Part shown: positions 27,515 to 37,200 of the stretch, in pieces
Numbering within the stretch: position 1 is the stretch's first letter
Layout of the letters: the number at the start of each line of letters is the position of its first letter
Source of the DNA: an uncultured Flavobacteriales bacterium
GTDB taxonomy: Bacteria > Bacteroidota > Bacteroidia > Flavobacteriales_E > Vicingaceae
Direction of reading: 5' to 3'
Assembly: GCA_905479915.1 (NCBI GenBank)
Contig: CAJQOH010000017.1
Span: 1-62,630, forward strand
Length of the DNA stretch: 62,630 nt
Made by a program: the position numbers and the translations under genes
The notes under the pieces: model-generated
What the model was told of the DNA's origin: nothing
The model's input: only the letters and a program-made list of their open reading frames with translations
Database searches by the model: none

Positions 27515-27542
27515 TTCTATATGATTTCTATGTTAAATCTAT
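27515..27542 (-). promoter_or_regulatory. three ATAGA-type repeats at 11-bp spacing (possible fifth operator)
   Basis: On the minus strand ATAGAT (27537-27542), ATAGAA (27526-27531) and ATAGAA (27515-27520) begin exactly 11 bp apart, 28 nt before the ATG at 27487. The half-site and phase match the operators at 411-430, 5718-5737, 8498-8517 and 9257-9276, but no TAnnTTTG box sits at the expected distance and the TTG after each half-site is missing. Confidence 0.4.
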
Positions 27543-27546
27543 TTAT

Positions 27547-30162
27547 TTAATCTGCTTTAGTAACTGTGTAAGTTATTTGTATTGTTTTTATTTCCATTGT
27601 CTTAGTTCCTCCAGACGCCCAACCTGTTGAATAAACCCTAATACCATAACTGTTATTCGCATTGTCAATAGTTGTTCCTCCCATAGAAATAGTTTCTACC
27701 GTTGTTTGGTTTCCTAAAGAAACTGCAGATGAAACATTTGATAAAGTACCTGTTAATTGTCTTCTTTGAAGATAAAATGTCATACTTGCTGCTGAATTAT
27801 CTACATAATAAACATCAACACTTGTAACCACAGCTCCATTTGGAAGATAAACTGGTGCAACTAAAGCATTTACTCCTCCTGAATTTATAATTCCTACACC
27901 TCCATTTCCAAAAGAACTATAAATTGCTCCATCAGCAGTATTTGCACGCCTAAAATCTGTTTCTCCCATAGTTAAATAATGTGTTTTAACAGACTCATAA
28001 GTATAATCTCCATCAACTTGAACACTTCCTTCAACATCTAATTTTTCAGATGGTGATGTTGAGCCTATACCAACATCGCCTCCATTTGGATTCAATAGAA
28101 GAGAAGTCTGTGTTGCCATATTTGTAGAATAATGAGATTGAATCCATGCTCCAGAATAAGTATCATCAGCAATACCCATATCCATTACTAGAGGAGAATC
28201 TCCTGCCGATAACCTTACAAGACCATCTGCAGTAGACCCTACTTTTGGTACTTCCTTTGCATTTGGTTGAGCAACTTCTAATGGCAGGGAAGGCGAAGTT
28301 GTTCCAATCCCTACTTGGTCTTTAACATACACATCCCCACTAGCAAAATATCCTGCCCATAAAGTTCCTGCTCCTGTAACATCAGAATAAATTCCATATT
28401 TAGTACTAGCATTGGTTCCTAGAACTTGAGATCTCACACCATACGTTATTCCTGATCCGGATGAAGAATTATCTGTAGCATATGCAGAAACTGCATACAT
28501 AGCACCAGTAGCAGTAGCTGTTTTAACTAAGTTTGAATAAACTCCAAACATATTTCCTGATCCAGAAGAATTATCTTGATCAATCTCTAATGTTATTCCT
28601 GAAGATTGATTTTCTACTTCTAACAGTCCTCCTGGAGTTAATGTTCCAACGCCAACTCTCCCCGTGTTAAAATATATATCTGTTGCATTTTTTGTCCAAA
28701 TACTTGCTGTTGTAATTGTTGATGGATCTGTCCAAGTCATTGTTCCATTAGCATCAGAAACAGGAAGGTAACCTGGTTGTTCATTTCCATCTTCCATTGT
28801 AATATGTCCGTTTACATGAAGTTCAGATGCTGGTAAAAATGTACCAATAGCTAATGCACCTGTTTGAGATAACCTCATTCTTTCTGATCCTCCTGTTAAA
28901 AATCTTAAAAAAGTTGAAGCCGTAACCTCTATATGATCTCCACTTCCTTTATTACCAATAGAGCCTTTACTACTAAAGGCACTTCCACTTGTATTACCAA
29001 ACTCAATATATGCATTTGCCGTAGAAGTAGTCTGAGTACTTTGAAGTCTAAGTATTGAATTGGTACCTTGTACCTCAACATTTTGTTGAGGATTATTTGT
29101 TCCTACACCAAGCTTATTTGCTAATGTTGTTGGATGTATAGACCCTGTATTTGTAGAAGACCAAAACGTTGTTGGAACTAAACCAGTTAAATTAACCGTG
29201 TTTCCTCCTGTACCAGAAATCGATAAGTTTGGTGAGGCAAATGAAAGCGTTTGTATTTCGTTGGTTATACTTCCATCTACTTCGGTAAATCCTGTTAAGT
29301 ATCCTGCATCATTAGTAAAAGTAGAAACAAGCGTTGGTGCTCCAGTTAAACTTGAATACTGTCCGTCAAAACCAGACAAAGGTGATCCATCTCCATCTCC
29401 GGTAATTGTAGTTCCATCAACTTGAACAAGCTGAGTTCCCCAGTCATCCCCAGTTGCAGTTGGTAGTCTTACAAAACCTCCGTTGCTTAAAAAGATAGTA
29501 TCATTTGTTCCATTGATACTGATCGTCTGTAATTCATTTGTTATTGATGTATCTGTTGCTGATATCGTATTTCCTGTTATGCTAATTCCGGGTCCTCCAA
29601 CAAAATTTGATCCTACTCCATCTTGAGCCAATATTTGCCAAGAAGCACCATCCCATATATATGAAACCCCATCATTAGAATTATAATATGCCTCATTCAA
29701 ATTAGGGCTAACCGGTATTGTTCCTAGAGTTCCTAGCCAAGTAATTCCAATTCCATTTGCTCCGGGTGTTCCAGTTGCAGCAGTTCCAGCATGCAATGCA
29801 TAAGGGACAGATAACAACTGAGTTGCCGGCATCACATCTCCATTTACTGTAACTTGCAAATAATAAATATTTGCACTCCAACTTATTCCTGAAAAGGTTC
29901 CTAATGTTGCCGTTCCTCCGCCAATTTCTGCAATAAATAAACCAAATTGGTTAGTCGTTAAACTACTATGTGTTTCAGTATATATAGCTGTACCTGAAGC
30001 AGAACCTTGCAAAACACTGAATATGACAGTTACAGGAGTATTGACTAATGGGCTACCAGATAAATTTCTAGCAACTGCTTGATAGTTTACTTTTTGAGGT
30101 ACTTGAGCCATTAGTGTTGTAAACATTAATAAACTCACTAGTGTAAATAATATTTTTTTCAT
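27547..30162 (-). CDS. secreted fibre-like protein with shared N-terminal domain
   Basis: The 871-aa protein has a signal peptide (1-19, LMAQ) followed by the same N-terminal domain as the proteins at 5788 and 30167 (PQKVNYQAVARNLSGSPL ... GDVMPATQLLSVPYALHAGTA) and a second shared module (SPNLNEAYYNSNDGVSYIWDG). The stalk consists of tail-fibre-like units (VGVGTLTPGGLLEVEN, VGIGTTSPSLPLEV, VGIGSTSPSEKLDVEG). The last 150 residues form a beta-rich domain without Cys that I do not recognise. There is neither S74 domain nor T9SS sorting domain. It is four bases downstream of the C1q-like gene and co-transcribed with it. Confidence 0.85.
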   Translation of the reverse strand: MKKILFTLVSLLMFTTLMAQVPQKVNYQAVARNLSGSPLVNTPVTVIFSVLQGSASGTAIYTETHSSLTTNQFGLFIAEIGGGTATLGTFSGISWSANIYYLQVTVNGDVMPATQLLSVPYALHAGTAATGTPGANGIGITWLGTLGTIPVSPNLNEAYYNSNDGVSYIWDGASWQILAQDGVGSNFVGGPGISITGNTISATDTSITNELQTISINGTNDTIFLSNGGFVRLPTATGDDWGTQLVQVDGTTITGDGDGSPLSGFDGQYSSLTGAPTLVSTFTNDAGYLTGFTEVDGSITNEIQTLSFASPNLSISGTGGNTVNLTGLVPTTFWSSTNTGSIHPTTLANKLGVGTNNPQQNVEVQGTNSILRLQSTQTTSTANAYIEFGNTSGSAFSSKGSIGNKGSGDHIEVTASTFLRFLTGGSERMRLSQTGALAIGTFLPASELHVNGHITMEDGNEQPGYLPVSDANGTMTWTDPSTITTASIWTKNATDIYFNTGRVGVGTLTPGGLLEVENQSSGITLEIDQDNSSGSGNMFGVYSNLVKTATATGAMYAVSAYATDNSSSGSGITYGVRSQVLGTNASTKYGIYSDVTGAGTLWAGYFASGDVYVKDQVGIGTTSPSLPLEVAQPNAKEVPKVGSTADGLVRLSAGDSPLVMDMGIADDTYSGAWIQSHYSTNMATQTSLLLNPNGGDVGIGSTSPSEKLDVEGSVQVDGDYTYESVKTHYLTMGETDFRRANTADGAIYSSFGNGGVGIINSGGVNALVAPVYLPNGAVVTSVDVYYVDNSAASMTFYLQRRQLTGTLSNVSSAVSLGNQTTVETISMGGTTIDNANNSYGIRVYSTGWASGGTKTMEIKTIQITYTVTKAD

Positions 30163-30166
30163 GTTT

Positions 30167-33100
30167 TTAATCTTCGTAAATTAAATAACCACTAAAAGAT
30201 GATCTTTCTCCAAATAAAGAAGCAACAGCAAATGCGCTATAATATTCTACCCAAACGGATTCCCCAGCATTTAAATGAACAGTAGTAGATACAGTTCTAC
30301 TAGCTTGAGCAATTTGTTCTGTCCCTATAAAGCCACCAGATTGAGCAAGAGAAGCTCCAGTAGAATGCATAATGTCAATATCAAAATGTCCATTCGTAGG
30401 TCCACCTATTGTTACAGTTGCTGAAAAATGGTACACACCTGCCACAGGAGCCTGAAATTCATGATTTGTTGTACTATATGCTCCAGTATTATGAGTATGA
30501 GAAAAACTCGGAAATTGTAATTTTTCATTCGTACTCTGTGCTAAATTTTGAGTTGATGTATTTGACCCATTCCCTCCACCTATATGGAAAGCTACTCGAT
30601 TCGTTTTCCATTGCGCTGTACCATTATTATCAACAGAAACAAGCACTTTTCCTGTACCTTCGGTACCATCTGTAATTTTAACATTTCCTATAACATCTAA
30701 TTTTGCTGCAGGGGAAGCTGTTCCTATCCCTATTTGTCCATCCCTTTCTAATCTAAAAGCATTTGTTAATGTAGAATTTGCATCAAACTGTACAACTGCT
30801 GCATTATTCGAAGTAATATTCCCATTTGTAACTTTAAGAGCCGTTGTTGCTGGACTTACCATATTAATATGCGTAATCGCTGTTGGAGAGGTTATTCCGA
30901 TAGCAAGATTATCAGCAACATAAACATCTCCTGAGAGAAAATATCCTGACCAATTGGTTGCTCCTCCAGTAACTGAAGAGTATACCCCATATTTCGTTCC
31001 AGCCGATGTTAAACTCATGAATGTAGCAAGCCCATACTGACTATTAGATGATGTTGAAGTTACATCTGATCGAACCCCATAAGTAATACTTCCTGTATTA
31101 CTTAATGTTTGAAAATAACCTCCATAAACTGCTCCAGTACTAGAAGAACTATTTTGACCATAAACTCCATAAGTTACACCAGATGTAGTACCAGAAACTG
31201 TAGAATAAATACCAGTAGCTAGACTTGAACCAGATGCAATCGCAGAAGCATTAAGTGCTGTATTTGTACTTGTTCCGCTAGATGCCGAAAATTTACCCGC
31301 AACATTTGATGTTCCAGTAGAAGTACTAGTACTTTCAATTCCAGTATCACCAGTGGTATTATCAACTACCAGTTTAGCTCCCGGAGAAGTTGTTCCTATT
31401 CCAACATTGCCTGAAGTATTTATTACAAAAGATGGTGCACTTAGTGAAGGGTCTCTATCAGTATCATAAGAGATACTAAAGTTGTCGCTAATACTATTGT
31501 CTATTCCCATTGCCCATGCAGATGATGTACCATTCGCAGTAATTAATTTAGAATCATAACTTCCATCAGACTCTATTAAAAGAAATGGCGTATCATTAGT
31601 TTTATAAAGGTGTACTAATTCGATAGGATTAGTTGTACCAATACCAACATTTCCAGCACCTGTAATCCTCATAATTTCATTCGTTCCAGCGCCTAGATCT
31701 GCGGTATGAAATTCTAAATGCCCCCCATTACCTGTACTATTAATAAAATCTTCATCTGCCACACCTAAAATAGATGCTGCCGATGTTAATGTTCCTAAAG
31801 CATTCTGTCCAACAAATTCTACCTTTCCTAATCTATCTCCATTATTTACTCGTGTTGGTAAAGCCATAGTTCCTCTGGTTTTTATCAATGAAATTTGCCC
31901 ACCATCTGAAGCAACATTATTAAAGGTTTGAACTCCTATAACTGCATGTCCATCCTTAGTAAGATGAAGAAGTCCTAGAGGAGTAGAAGTTCCTATACCT
32001 ACATTGTCTGTTAAGGTTGTTTGATGAATAGCTCCTCCAGTTCTTGTCCATGGAGAAACTGCTGCAGGAGATGGAGTTACCCAAGTTGCATTTCCAGATA
32101 TATCTGAAGTTAATACATCTCCAGCCGTTCCTGCCCCAGGCAAAACACGTAAGTTAGAAAGAACTTCAACCGTCCCATCATTCGTAATTTTTAATGCATC
32201 AACATTACTACTAGATCCATTGGCCACAGTACTAAAAACTAACTCACTTCCATTAGCAGCATTGGTAAAAGCTTCTGTAGAAACTGCCTTAATTTGTGGC
32301 CCATTTCCATAAGCACTTGCTCCATAACCAGAAAAACTTAATCTTCCCATTTCATCTCCACTTGCAATTGCTCCTCTGTTAGGTGCTGCAAAATTATTTC
32401 TAGCAATTACAATTGATCCTCCTTGACTAAACCCTTCAGATGCAATCCCATTACTACTAGGATTACCAATATCCATAACATGCAAAGAAGCTAAAGGTGC
32501 TGCAATGTTATTAATACCAACCTTACTGTCTCCATAAACAATAAATGGTAATACTGTTCCTGAACCATTCTCATAACCAATACTATATCCAGATGATGCA
32601 TCTGAAGCACTTATACCAGCCTCTGTTATCCAATGTTTATTTGCAACAGTGTTTGTATGCTTAATTCTAGAAAAGCCTGTGGAAGTTTCGTGCAGTAATA
32701 ATGTAGGTACTCCAACCGATGATGTGGTTCCAACTTGTAATTTACCTCCAGTTGTTCCTGAACCAACAGCTACAAATGGAGAAGAAAGAGTTAATACGTT
32801 ATTTGTTGTTGCGACAATACTACTTGTAGTAGTCCCTCCATTCTGAAAATTAATTCCAGATCCATTACTTGCTGTATTATTTATATCAATATTGGCAGAA
32901 AGAAATCCTCCTTTTTCGAATAAAGCAATTGGCTGAGTTAATCCTCCTCCAGAAACGTGTAGTAAAGCACTTGGATTAGCAACACCTATCCCTATACTAT
33001 CTGAAGTATTGTATATATCTCCTGTTCCTTGATTCCAAAGGCTTCCTCCAGCAGAAGGTTGCCATTGTGCTTGTCCGAAGCCATTATTGGTTAATACATA

Positions 33101-34261
33101 ACCTGCTTGTGCAACATTGTTTCCTACAACATACAATGAGTCTGTTATAAAAGTTCCTTGATTAACGTTAATAATATCATTCCCTGCTTTAGGAATAGAA
33201 AAAATAGTATCAGCATTATTAATTATTTTATCTCCTACAGCTCCTACTACTTGCCCATACAACACAGCAGAACTATCTCCTTGTATTGCAACATGACCTC
33301 CTGCAATAGAATTATTTATAGCCAACACTTTTTGAACCGGATCAACGGCAATCAATCCAGTATCACCACCTGCAAGTAAAATCATACCCACAGGAGCTGT
33401 TGGAACAGAATTAAAAACAGTAATTGCTCCAAAATTGGGACTATTTGAATTAAAAGCTGTAATTATTGAATCTGTACTATTAACAGTTAACTTATAATTT
33501 GGTGTAGTTGTACCTATTCCAACATTTCCTGTTACTGCAGGGTCTGTAGACATATTTACCCCATTTATTACCCAATCAGCATCACCTCCATTACTTCCTC
33601 CAGCGGCAATAGTATCCCAAGCTAATGTTGTTCCATTATAAATATAAGAGACCCCATCTACAGAATTGTAATATGCATCATTAGAGTTAGGTGAAGCAGG
33701 ATTCGAAGCTAAAGGCCCTAACCAACTTATTCCTAAACCAGAATCACCTACACAATCCAATGCATCCCAAAAACCATCTGAATTGATATCTTCCGATAAA
33801 TCTTGGATTCCGTTTCCATTCGTATCCCAACAATTAATTCCATTCGTACCTGCTGTTCCTGATGTAGCCGTTCCTGCATGCAAAGCATAAGGAACAGATA
33901 ACAATTGTGAAGCAGGCATTACATCTCCATTTACTGAAACTTGTAAATAATAAATATTAGCTCCCCAGTTAATATTAGCAAAATCTGCGATTACAAAAGG
34001 GTTGTTTGGTGTTCCTCCTCCAATTTCCAAAGTAAATAAACCAAATTGATTTGTAGTACTTGAATGTGTTTCTCCATACACAGCAGCACCTGAAGAGGAA
34101 CCTTGTAAAATTTCAAATTGCACAGAAACAGGTGTACTCACTAATGGAGTCCCTACTAAATCTCTAGCTACTGCTTGATAATTTACTTTTTGAGGAGGAG
34201 CTTGAGCAAAAATAAATGTTGCAACAAGTGTATAGACAAGGGTTAGCGTAAAATTTTTCAT
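30167..34261 (-). CDS. secreted fibre-like protein ending in a C1q/TNF-like domain
   Basis: I chose the ATG at 34261 (1364 aa), which opens with a signal peptide (MKNFTLTLVYTLVATFIFAQ); the longer frame uses a TTG. It has the shared N-terminal domain (PPQKVNYQAVARDLVGTPL ... LLSVPYALHA) and AYYNSVDGVSYIYNG module, then a very long stalk with many GIGTTTP-type tail-fibre units. The last 130 residues look like a C1q/TNF trimer domain (HEFQAPVAGVYHFSATVTI ... SSFSGYLIYED). C1q domains trimerise and bind ligands at the tip of a stalk, so a trimeric surface fibre is inferred. No T9SS sorting domain is visible. It is first in the operon that continues down to 19637. Confidence 0.87.
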   Translation of the reverse strand: MKNFTLTLVYTLVATFIFAQAPPQKVNYQAVARDLVGTPLVSTPVSVQFEILQGSSSGAAVYGETHSSTTNQFGLFTLEIGGGTPNNPFVIADFANINWGANIYYLQVSVNGDVMPASQLLSVPYALHAGTATSGTAGTNGINCWDTNGNGIQDLSEDINSDGFWDALDCVGDSGLGISWLGPLASNPASPNSNDAYYNSVDGVSYIYNGTTLAWDTIAAGGSNGGDADWVINGVNMSTDPAVTGNVGIGTTTPNYKLTVNSTDSIITAFNSNSPNFGAITVFNSVPTAPVGMILLAGGDTGLIAVDPVQKVLAINNSIAGGHVAIQGDSSAVLYGQVVGAVGDKIINNADTIFSIPKAGNDIINVNQGTFITDSLYVVGNNVAQAGYVLTNNGFGQAQWQPSAGGSLWNQGTGDIYNTSDSIGIGVANPSALLHVSGGGLTQPIALFEKGGFLSANIDINNTASNGSGINFQNGGTTTSSIVATTNNVLTLSSPFVAVGSGTTGGKLQVGTTSSVGVPTLLLHETSTGFSRIKHTNTVANKHWITEAGISASDASSGYSIGYENGSGTVLPFIVYGDSKVGINNIAAPLASLHVMDIGNPSSNGIASEGFSQGGSIVIARNNFAAPNRGAIASGDEMGRLSFSGYGASAYGNGPQIKAVSTEAFTNAANGSELVFSTVANGSSSNVDALKITNDGTVEVLSNLRVLPGAGTAGDVLTSDISGNATWVTPSPAAVSPWTRTGGAIHQTTLTDNVGIGTSTPLGLLHLTKDGHAVIGVQTFNNVASDGGQISLIKTRGTMALPTRVNNGDRLGKVEFVGQNALGTLTSAASILGVADEDFINSTGNGGHLEFHTADLGAGTNEIMRITGAGNVGIGTTNPIELVHLYKTNDTPFLLIESDGSYDSKLITANGTSSAWAMGIDNSISDNFSISYDTDRDPSLSAPSFVINTSGNVGIGTTSPGAKLVVDNTTGDTGIESTSTSTGTSNVAGKFSASSGTSTNTALNASAIASGSSLATGIYSTVSGTTSGVTYGVYGQNSSSSTGAVYGGYFQTLSNTGSITYGVRSDVTSTSSNSQYGLATFMSLTSAGTKYGVYSSVTGGATNWSGYFLSGDVYVADNLAIGITSPTAITHINMVSPATTALKVTNGNITSNNAAVVQFDANSTLTNAFRLERDGQIGIGTASPAAKLDVIGNVKITDGTEGTGKVLVSVDNNGTAQWKTNRVAFHIGGGNGSNTSTQNLAQSTNEKLQFPSFSHTHNTGAYSTTNHEFQAPVAGVYHFSATVTIGGPTNGHFDIDIMHSTGASLAQSGGFIGTEQIAQASRTVSTTVHLNAGESVWVEYYSAFAVASLFGERSSFSGYLIYED

Positions 34262-34289
34262 TTGTCGAATCAATAAAGTAGTTAGCCGA

Positions 34290-34297
34290 CAAATTTA
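34290..34297 (-). promoter_or_regulatory. -7 box for the fibre/T9SS/cyclase operon
   Basis: TAAATTTG on the minus strand, 29 nt before the ATG at 34261, is a perfect Bacteroidota -7 box. A TTG lies 20 nt further upstream. A palindrome CATTAAC-CTGTTC-GTTAATG at 34332-34351 is placed where an operator could act. Confidence 0.55.
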
Positions 34298-34394
34298 AGC
34301 ATCTTAAAGATACAAGTCAAGTTTATTTTGTCATTAACCTGTTCGTTAATGTGCTAATAATGAAAAGAATAGCATTAAGTAAACCAAAATGGAA

Positions 34395-36182
34395 TTATGC
34401 AATATGAATTCCGATCACAAGAATATCATCAATCTGCTCTAAAGGTCCCTTCCACTGCTCAAGAGTATCATCCAAAAACTGTTTTTGATCTGGCATACTC
34501 TTTCCATTTAATGTAAGTAAGTAATCTCTAAATCTTTTATACATAAACTTCTTCCCTTTAGGCCCTCCAAACTGATCTGCATAACCATCAGAAAAAATAT
34601 ATACATAATCCTTCTCTTTTAGTTGAATAACATGATTCGTGTACTTCGCCTCTGCTGCTTCATAATAACTTCCAATTGCAGTTTTATCAGCCTTAAGCTG
34701 CTCCACACCACCATCCCTAATTAAATATAAAGGATTATAAGCCCCTGCATATTCTAATATTTTTGTTTTTTTATCATAACTACATAATGCCAAATCCATT
34801 CCATCTTTAGTGGTAGAACCCATTGCATTATTATGTAAAGTTTTACTAATTCCTTTATTCAATGCATCCAAAATCCCACCAGGACTATCATTGGTTCTTA
34901 ATGCTTCATTCAGTGCATTATACCCAACAATACTCATGAAAGCCCCAGGAACTCCGTGTCCAGTACAATCAACAGCAGCAAAATAAACCTTGTCATTCTT
35001 CTCTTCTATCCAATAAAAATCTCCACTTACAATATCTTTTGGCTTATACAATACAAATGAATCTGGCATTGATTTTTTCACAAACTCATCTGGAGGAAGT
35101 ATAGCTTCTTGAAGTCCTTTTGCATATTTAATACTATCGGTTACTTCCTCATATAATTCACTGATTTTCTCATTTTGCTCCTCAACTTCTTTTTGTTTCT
35201 CAACTAACTCCGCAGTACGCTCAATAACCTTTTGCTCCAGCATTCTCTCATTAGCAGCTAAATCATCACGCATTTTAATAAGCGTTTTCCCCAACGAATC
35301 TTCATCACTCAAAGGCTCATATTTAGTCTCGAACTCTCCTGCACCTACTGAAATAGCAAAGTTATTAGTACTCTTTAGCCCAGATATTACACGATTTAAT
35401 GCACCCGTCATTTCTCCAATTTCATCATTTTTTGCTTCGATAGATTGTTGTGGAAAAACTCCCTTACTAAGAATAAGTAAGATCTGCTTTAACTTATGGA
35501 TAGGGCGAACAATACTTCTTGTAGTGTAAAACGCAACCAAAACTCCAAAAATAACTAAAGCAATTCCCAACCATCTTGTCAACCATTTTAGATCACTAAA
35601 AGACTTTTGCATCGTCTCCGTCACCTCTCCTGTCTGAAACTTCTGACTTCGAATTAAAGTATTTAATTCAAATAAAATCTCATCCGTTTTCATGTAAATA
35701 TCCCCATCCTCACCTATTAAATAGTTAGCCATGAATTTATTCTGAGGATCTTCATAACTTGCAAAATCAGGCAACAATAAAATTACCTCTTGATGTAATT
35801 CAAACAACTCTCCTAATTTCTCGAAAACTAAACTAACTTTTTCTTGATCTTTTTCCTCCCAATGAACTGCAAAAGACTTTACCTTATTTTCTAAAAAAGG
35901 ATATTCGCGTTCTATTAATCTTTTCAACTTTTTCTTATCAGGGTCATCAGATTGAGATTGAATATAAACCCAATTAAAAATAAGCATCTTAGATTTTACC
36001 GTAAGTAGTTTTAATTCCTCTAATGATGCTGCCGAAGGATTATTTACATTGGTAATCTCATCATTAATATTGGTACTATCACTAAGAACTTTGTATGTAG
36101 TCCAAAATACTATTACAATAAAAAACAGCAAGACTCCAAATCCTGTTCCTATTTTTTTCCCTATTGTAAATCTAAAAGCCAT
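34395..36182 (-). CDS. membrane PP2C/SpoIIE phosphatase with HAMP domain
   Basis: The 595-aa protein has TM1 (about 11-30), a periplasmic sensor region (about 31-203), TM2 (about 204-220), HAMP (about 221-275), a coiled coil (about 305-350) and a SpoIIE-type PP2C domain (about 360-595). Metal-binding acids are present: D388 (IVSGDFYW), D405 (VDCTGHGVPGAF), D463 (DGMDLAL) and D532 (FSDGYADQ), with DDILVIGI at the end. Such phosphatases dephosphorylate STAS-domain or anti-sigma antagonists and so release a sigma factor or another output. Target unknown. The upstream genes encode a TPR protein and a YfiR protein, a likely sensory input for the periplasmic part. Confidence 0.93.
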   Translation of the reverse strand: MAFRFTIGKKIGTGFGVLLFFIVIVFWTTYKVLSDSTNINDEITNVNNPSAASLEELKLLTVKSKMLIFNWVYIQSQSDDPDKKKLKRLIEREYPFLENKVKSFAVHWEEKDQEKVSLVFEKLGELFELHQEVILLLPDFASYEDPQNKFMANYLIGEDGDIYMKTDEILFELNTLIRSQKFQTGEVTETMQKSFSDLKWLTRWLGIALVIFGVLVAFYTTRSIVRPIHKLKQILLILSKGVFPQQSIEAKNDEIGEMTGALNRVISGLKSTNNFAISVGAGEFETKYEPLSDEDSLGKTLIKMRDDLAANERMLEQKVIERTAELVEKQKEVEEQNEKISELYEEVTDSIKYAKGLQEAILPPDEFVKKSMPDSFVLYKPKDIVSGDFYWIEEKNDKVYFAAVDCTGHGVPGAFMSIVGYNALNEALRTNDSPGGILDALNKGISKTLHNNAMGSTTKDGMDLALCSYDKKTKILEYAGAYNPLYLIRDGGVEQLKADKTAIGSYYEAAEAKYTNHVIQLKEKDYVYIFSDGYADQFGGPKGKKFMYKRFRDYLLTLNGKSMPDQKQFLDDTLEQWKGPLEQIDDILVIGIHIA

Positions 36183-36309
36183 AGTCTTAACATACGAATC
36201 TACAATTCTTTTTCTTAAAATCGTAAAAATTATCTTGTAAATTTTGAATCTTGATCCTAGAATTTATTTTGTTTTAGCCTAAAAAAGGCTCAACAAAAAA
36301 TACAAAAAA

Positions 36310-37200
36310 CTACTCTGAATCTAGCTGTTCTAGCTCTTTCTTGTAAAGGTTGGATTTTTCCATATCATTAAGCCCATAATATATATTGGAAAGACCTACA
36401 AGTGTTTCTCTTCGTTTGTACTGTAATTCATATGCCTTTTTCATATAAGGTAATCCTTCTAAGAAAATTTCAATACAATAATCTTGAACTTCATTTAATT
36501 TCATAATATCCATATCATAGTCCATATTATTAATAATATCGGCAGCTTCATTATAATACAGTATTGCCAAGTTGTAATTGGCCCCAGGATTATTAGCATC
36601 TAAAGCAATAACTTCTAGATACAAACTTTTAACCTGAACCATTTGTGCTGAATCTAAACCTTGGGAAGTCCCAGAAGGCCTATTTAGCATAGAAGCTAAT
36701 GCCAATTTAAACTTAACATCTCTAGCAACAAAATCACTATTCGGATCAATTAAAAGCATTGTACTTCTAAATAATTCATAGTTTTCTTTCGCTAGTTCAT
36801 GCGTCTCTATCTTCAACATTCTTGCAGCATCATTATACAATGTTGATGCTTCATATTTTAATATTTTATTTGTACTCTCTTTAAACTCATCTTTGCCATC
36901 AAGCGTTAACATATGCTTAAAAGACTCTATCGAAATCAATCTTAGAGGAGATACTTTATTACTCTTCTCTCTTTGTTTATACAAATCTTTATAAATATAA
37001 CCTCTGTAGTACCATGTTTTAGCTGAAGATTTTAATGCATCATCAGTTACGGCTATATCAATATATTTTTTAGCACTATCTATCTCCGTTTTTTGCATAT
37101 AATATAGAGATATAGATAAAGGATCTTTACCTACAAACTGTCCAAACACTGAACTAGTCAGTATTGTAACAATCAATGATATGTAAATCTTCTTATTCAT
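36310..37200 (-). CDS. secreted TPR protein
   Basis: The 296-aa protein has a signal peptide (1-20, SSVFGQ) and helical hairpins with TPR character: AKTWYYRGYIYKDLY near 58, ANNPGANYNLAILYYNEAADI near 202, then LPYMKKAYELQYKRRETLVGLSNIYYGLND near 251. No Cys follows the signal, so it is periplasmic rather than a lipoprotein. It starts at the base after the YfiR stop and lies 127 nt before the PP2C phosphatase gene. A scaffold between YfiR and the phosphatase is inferred from gene order only. Confidence 0.85.
   Translation of the reverse strand: MNKKIYISLIVTILTSSVFGQFVGKDPLSISLYYMQKTEIDSAKKYIDIAVTDDALKSSAKTWYYRGYIYKDLYKQREKSNKVSPLRLISIESFKHMLTLDGKDEFKESTNKILKYEASTLYNDAARMLKIETHELAKENYELFRSTMLLIDPNSDFVARDVKFKLALASMLNRPSGTSQGLDSAQMVQVKSLYLEVIALDANNPGANYNLAILYYNEAADIINNMDYDMDIMKLNEVQDYCIEIFLEGLPYMKKAYELQYKRRETLVGLSNIYYGLNDMEKSNLYKKELEQLDSE

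Noticed and set aside
5788-34261. Prophage remnant suggested by tail-fibre and S74 sequences
   Set aside because: No capsid, terminase, portal or integrase gene is present; each protein has a bacterial signal peptide and Bacteroidota-specific N-terminal domain.
36276-36290. Short hairpin AGCCT-AAAAA-AGGCT between the TPR and phosphatase genes
   Set aside because: The stem is only five base pairs and no T run follows on the coding strand; not convincing as terminator.
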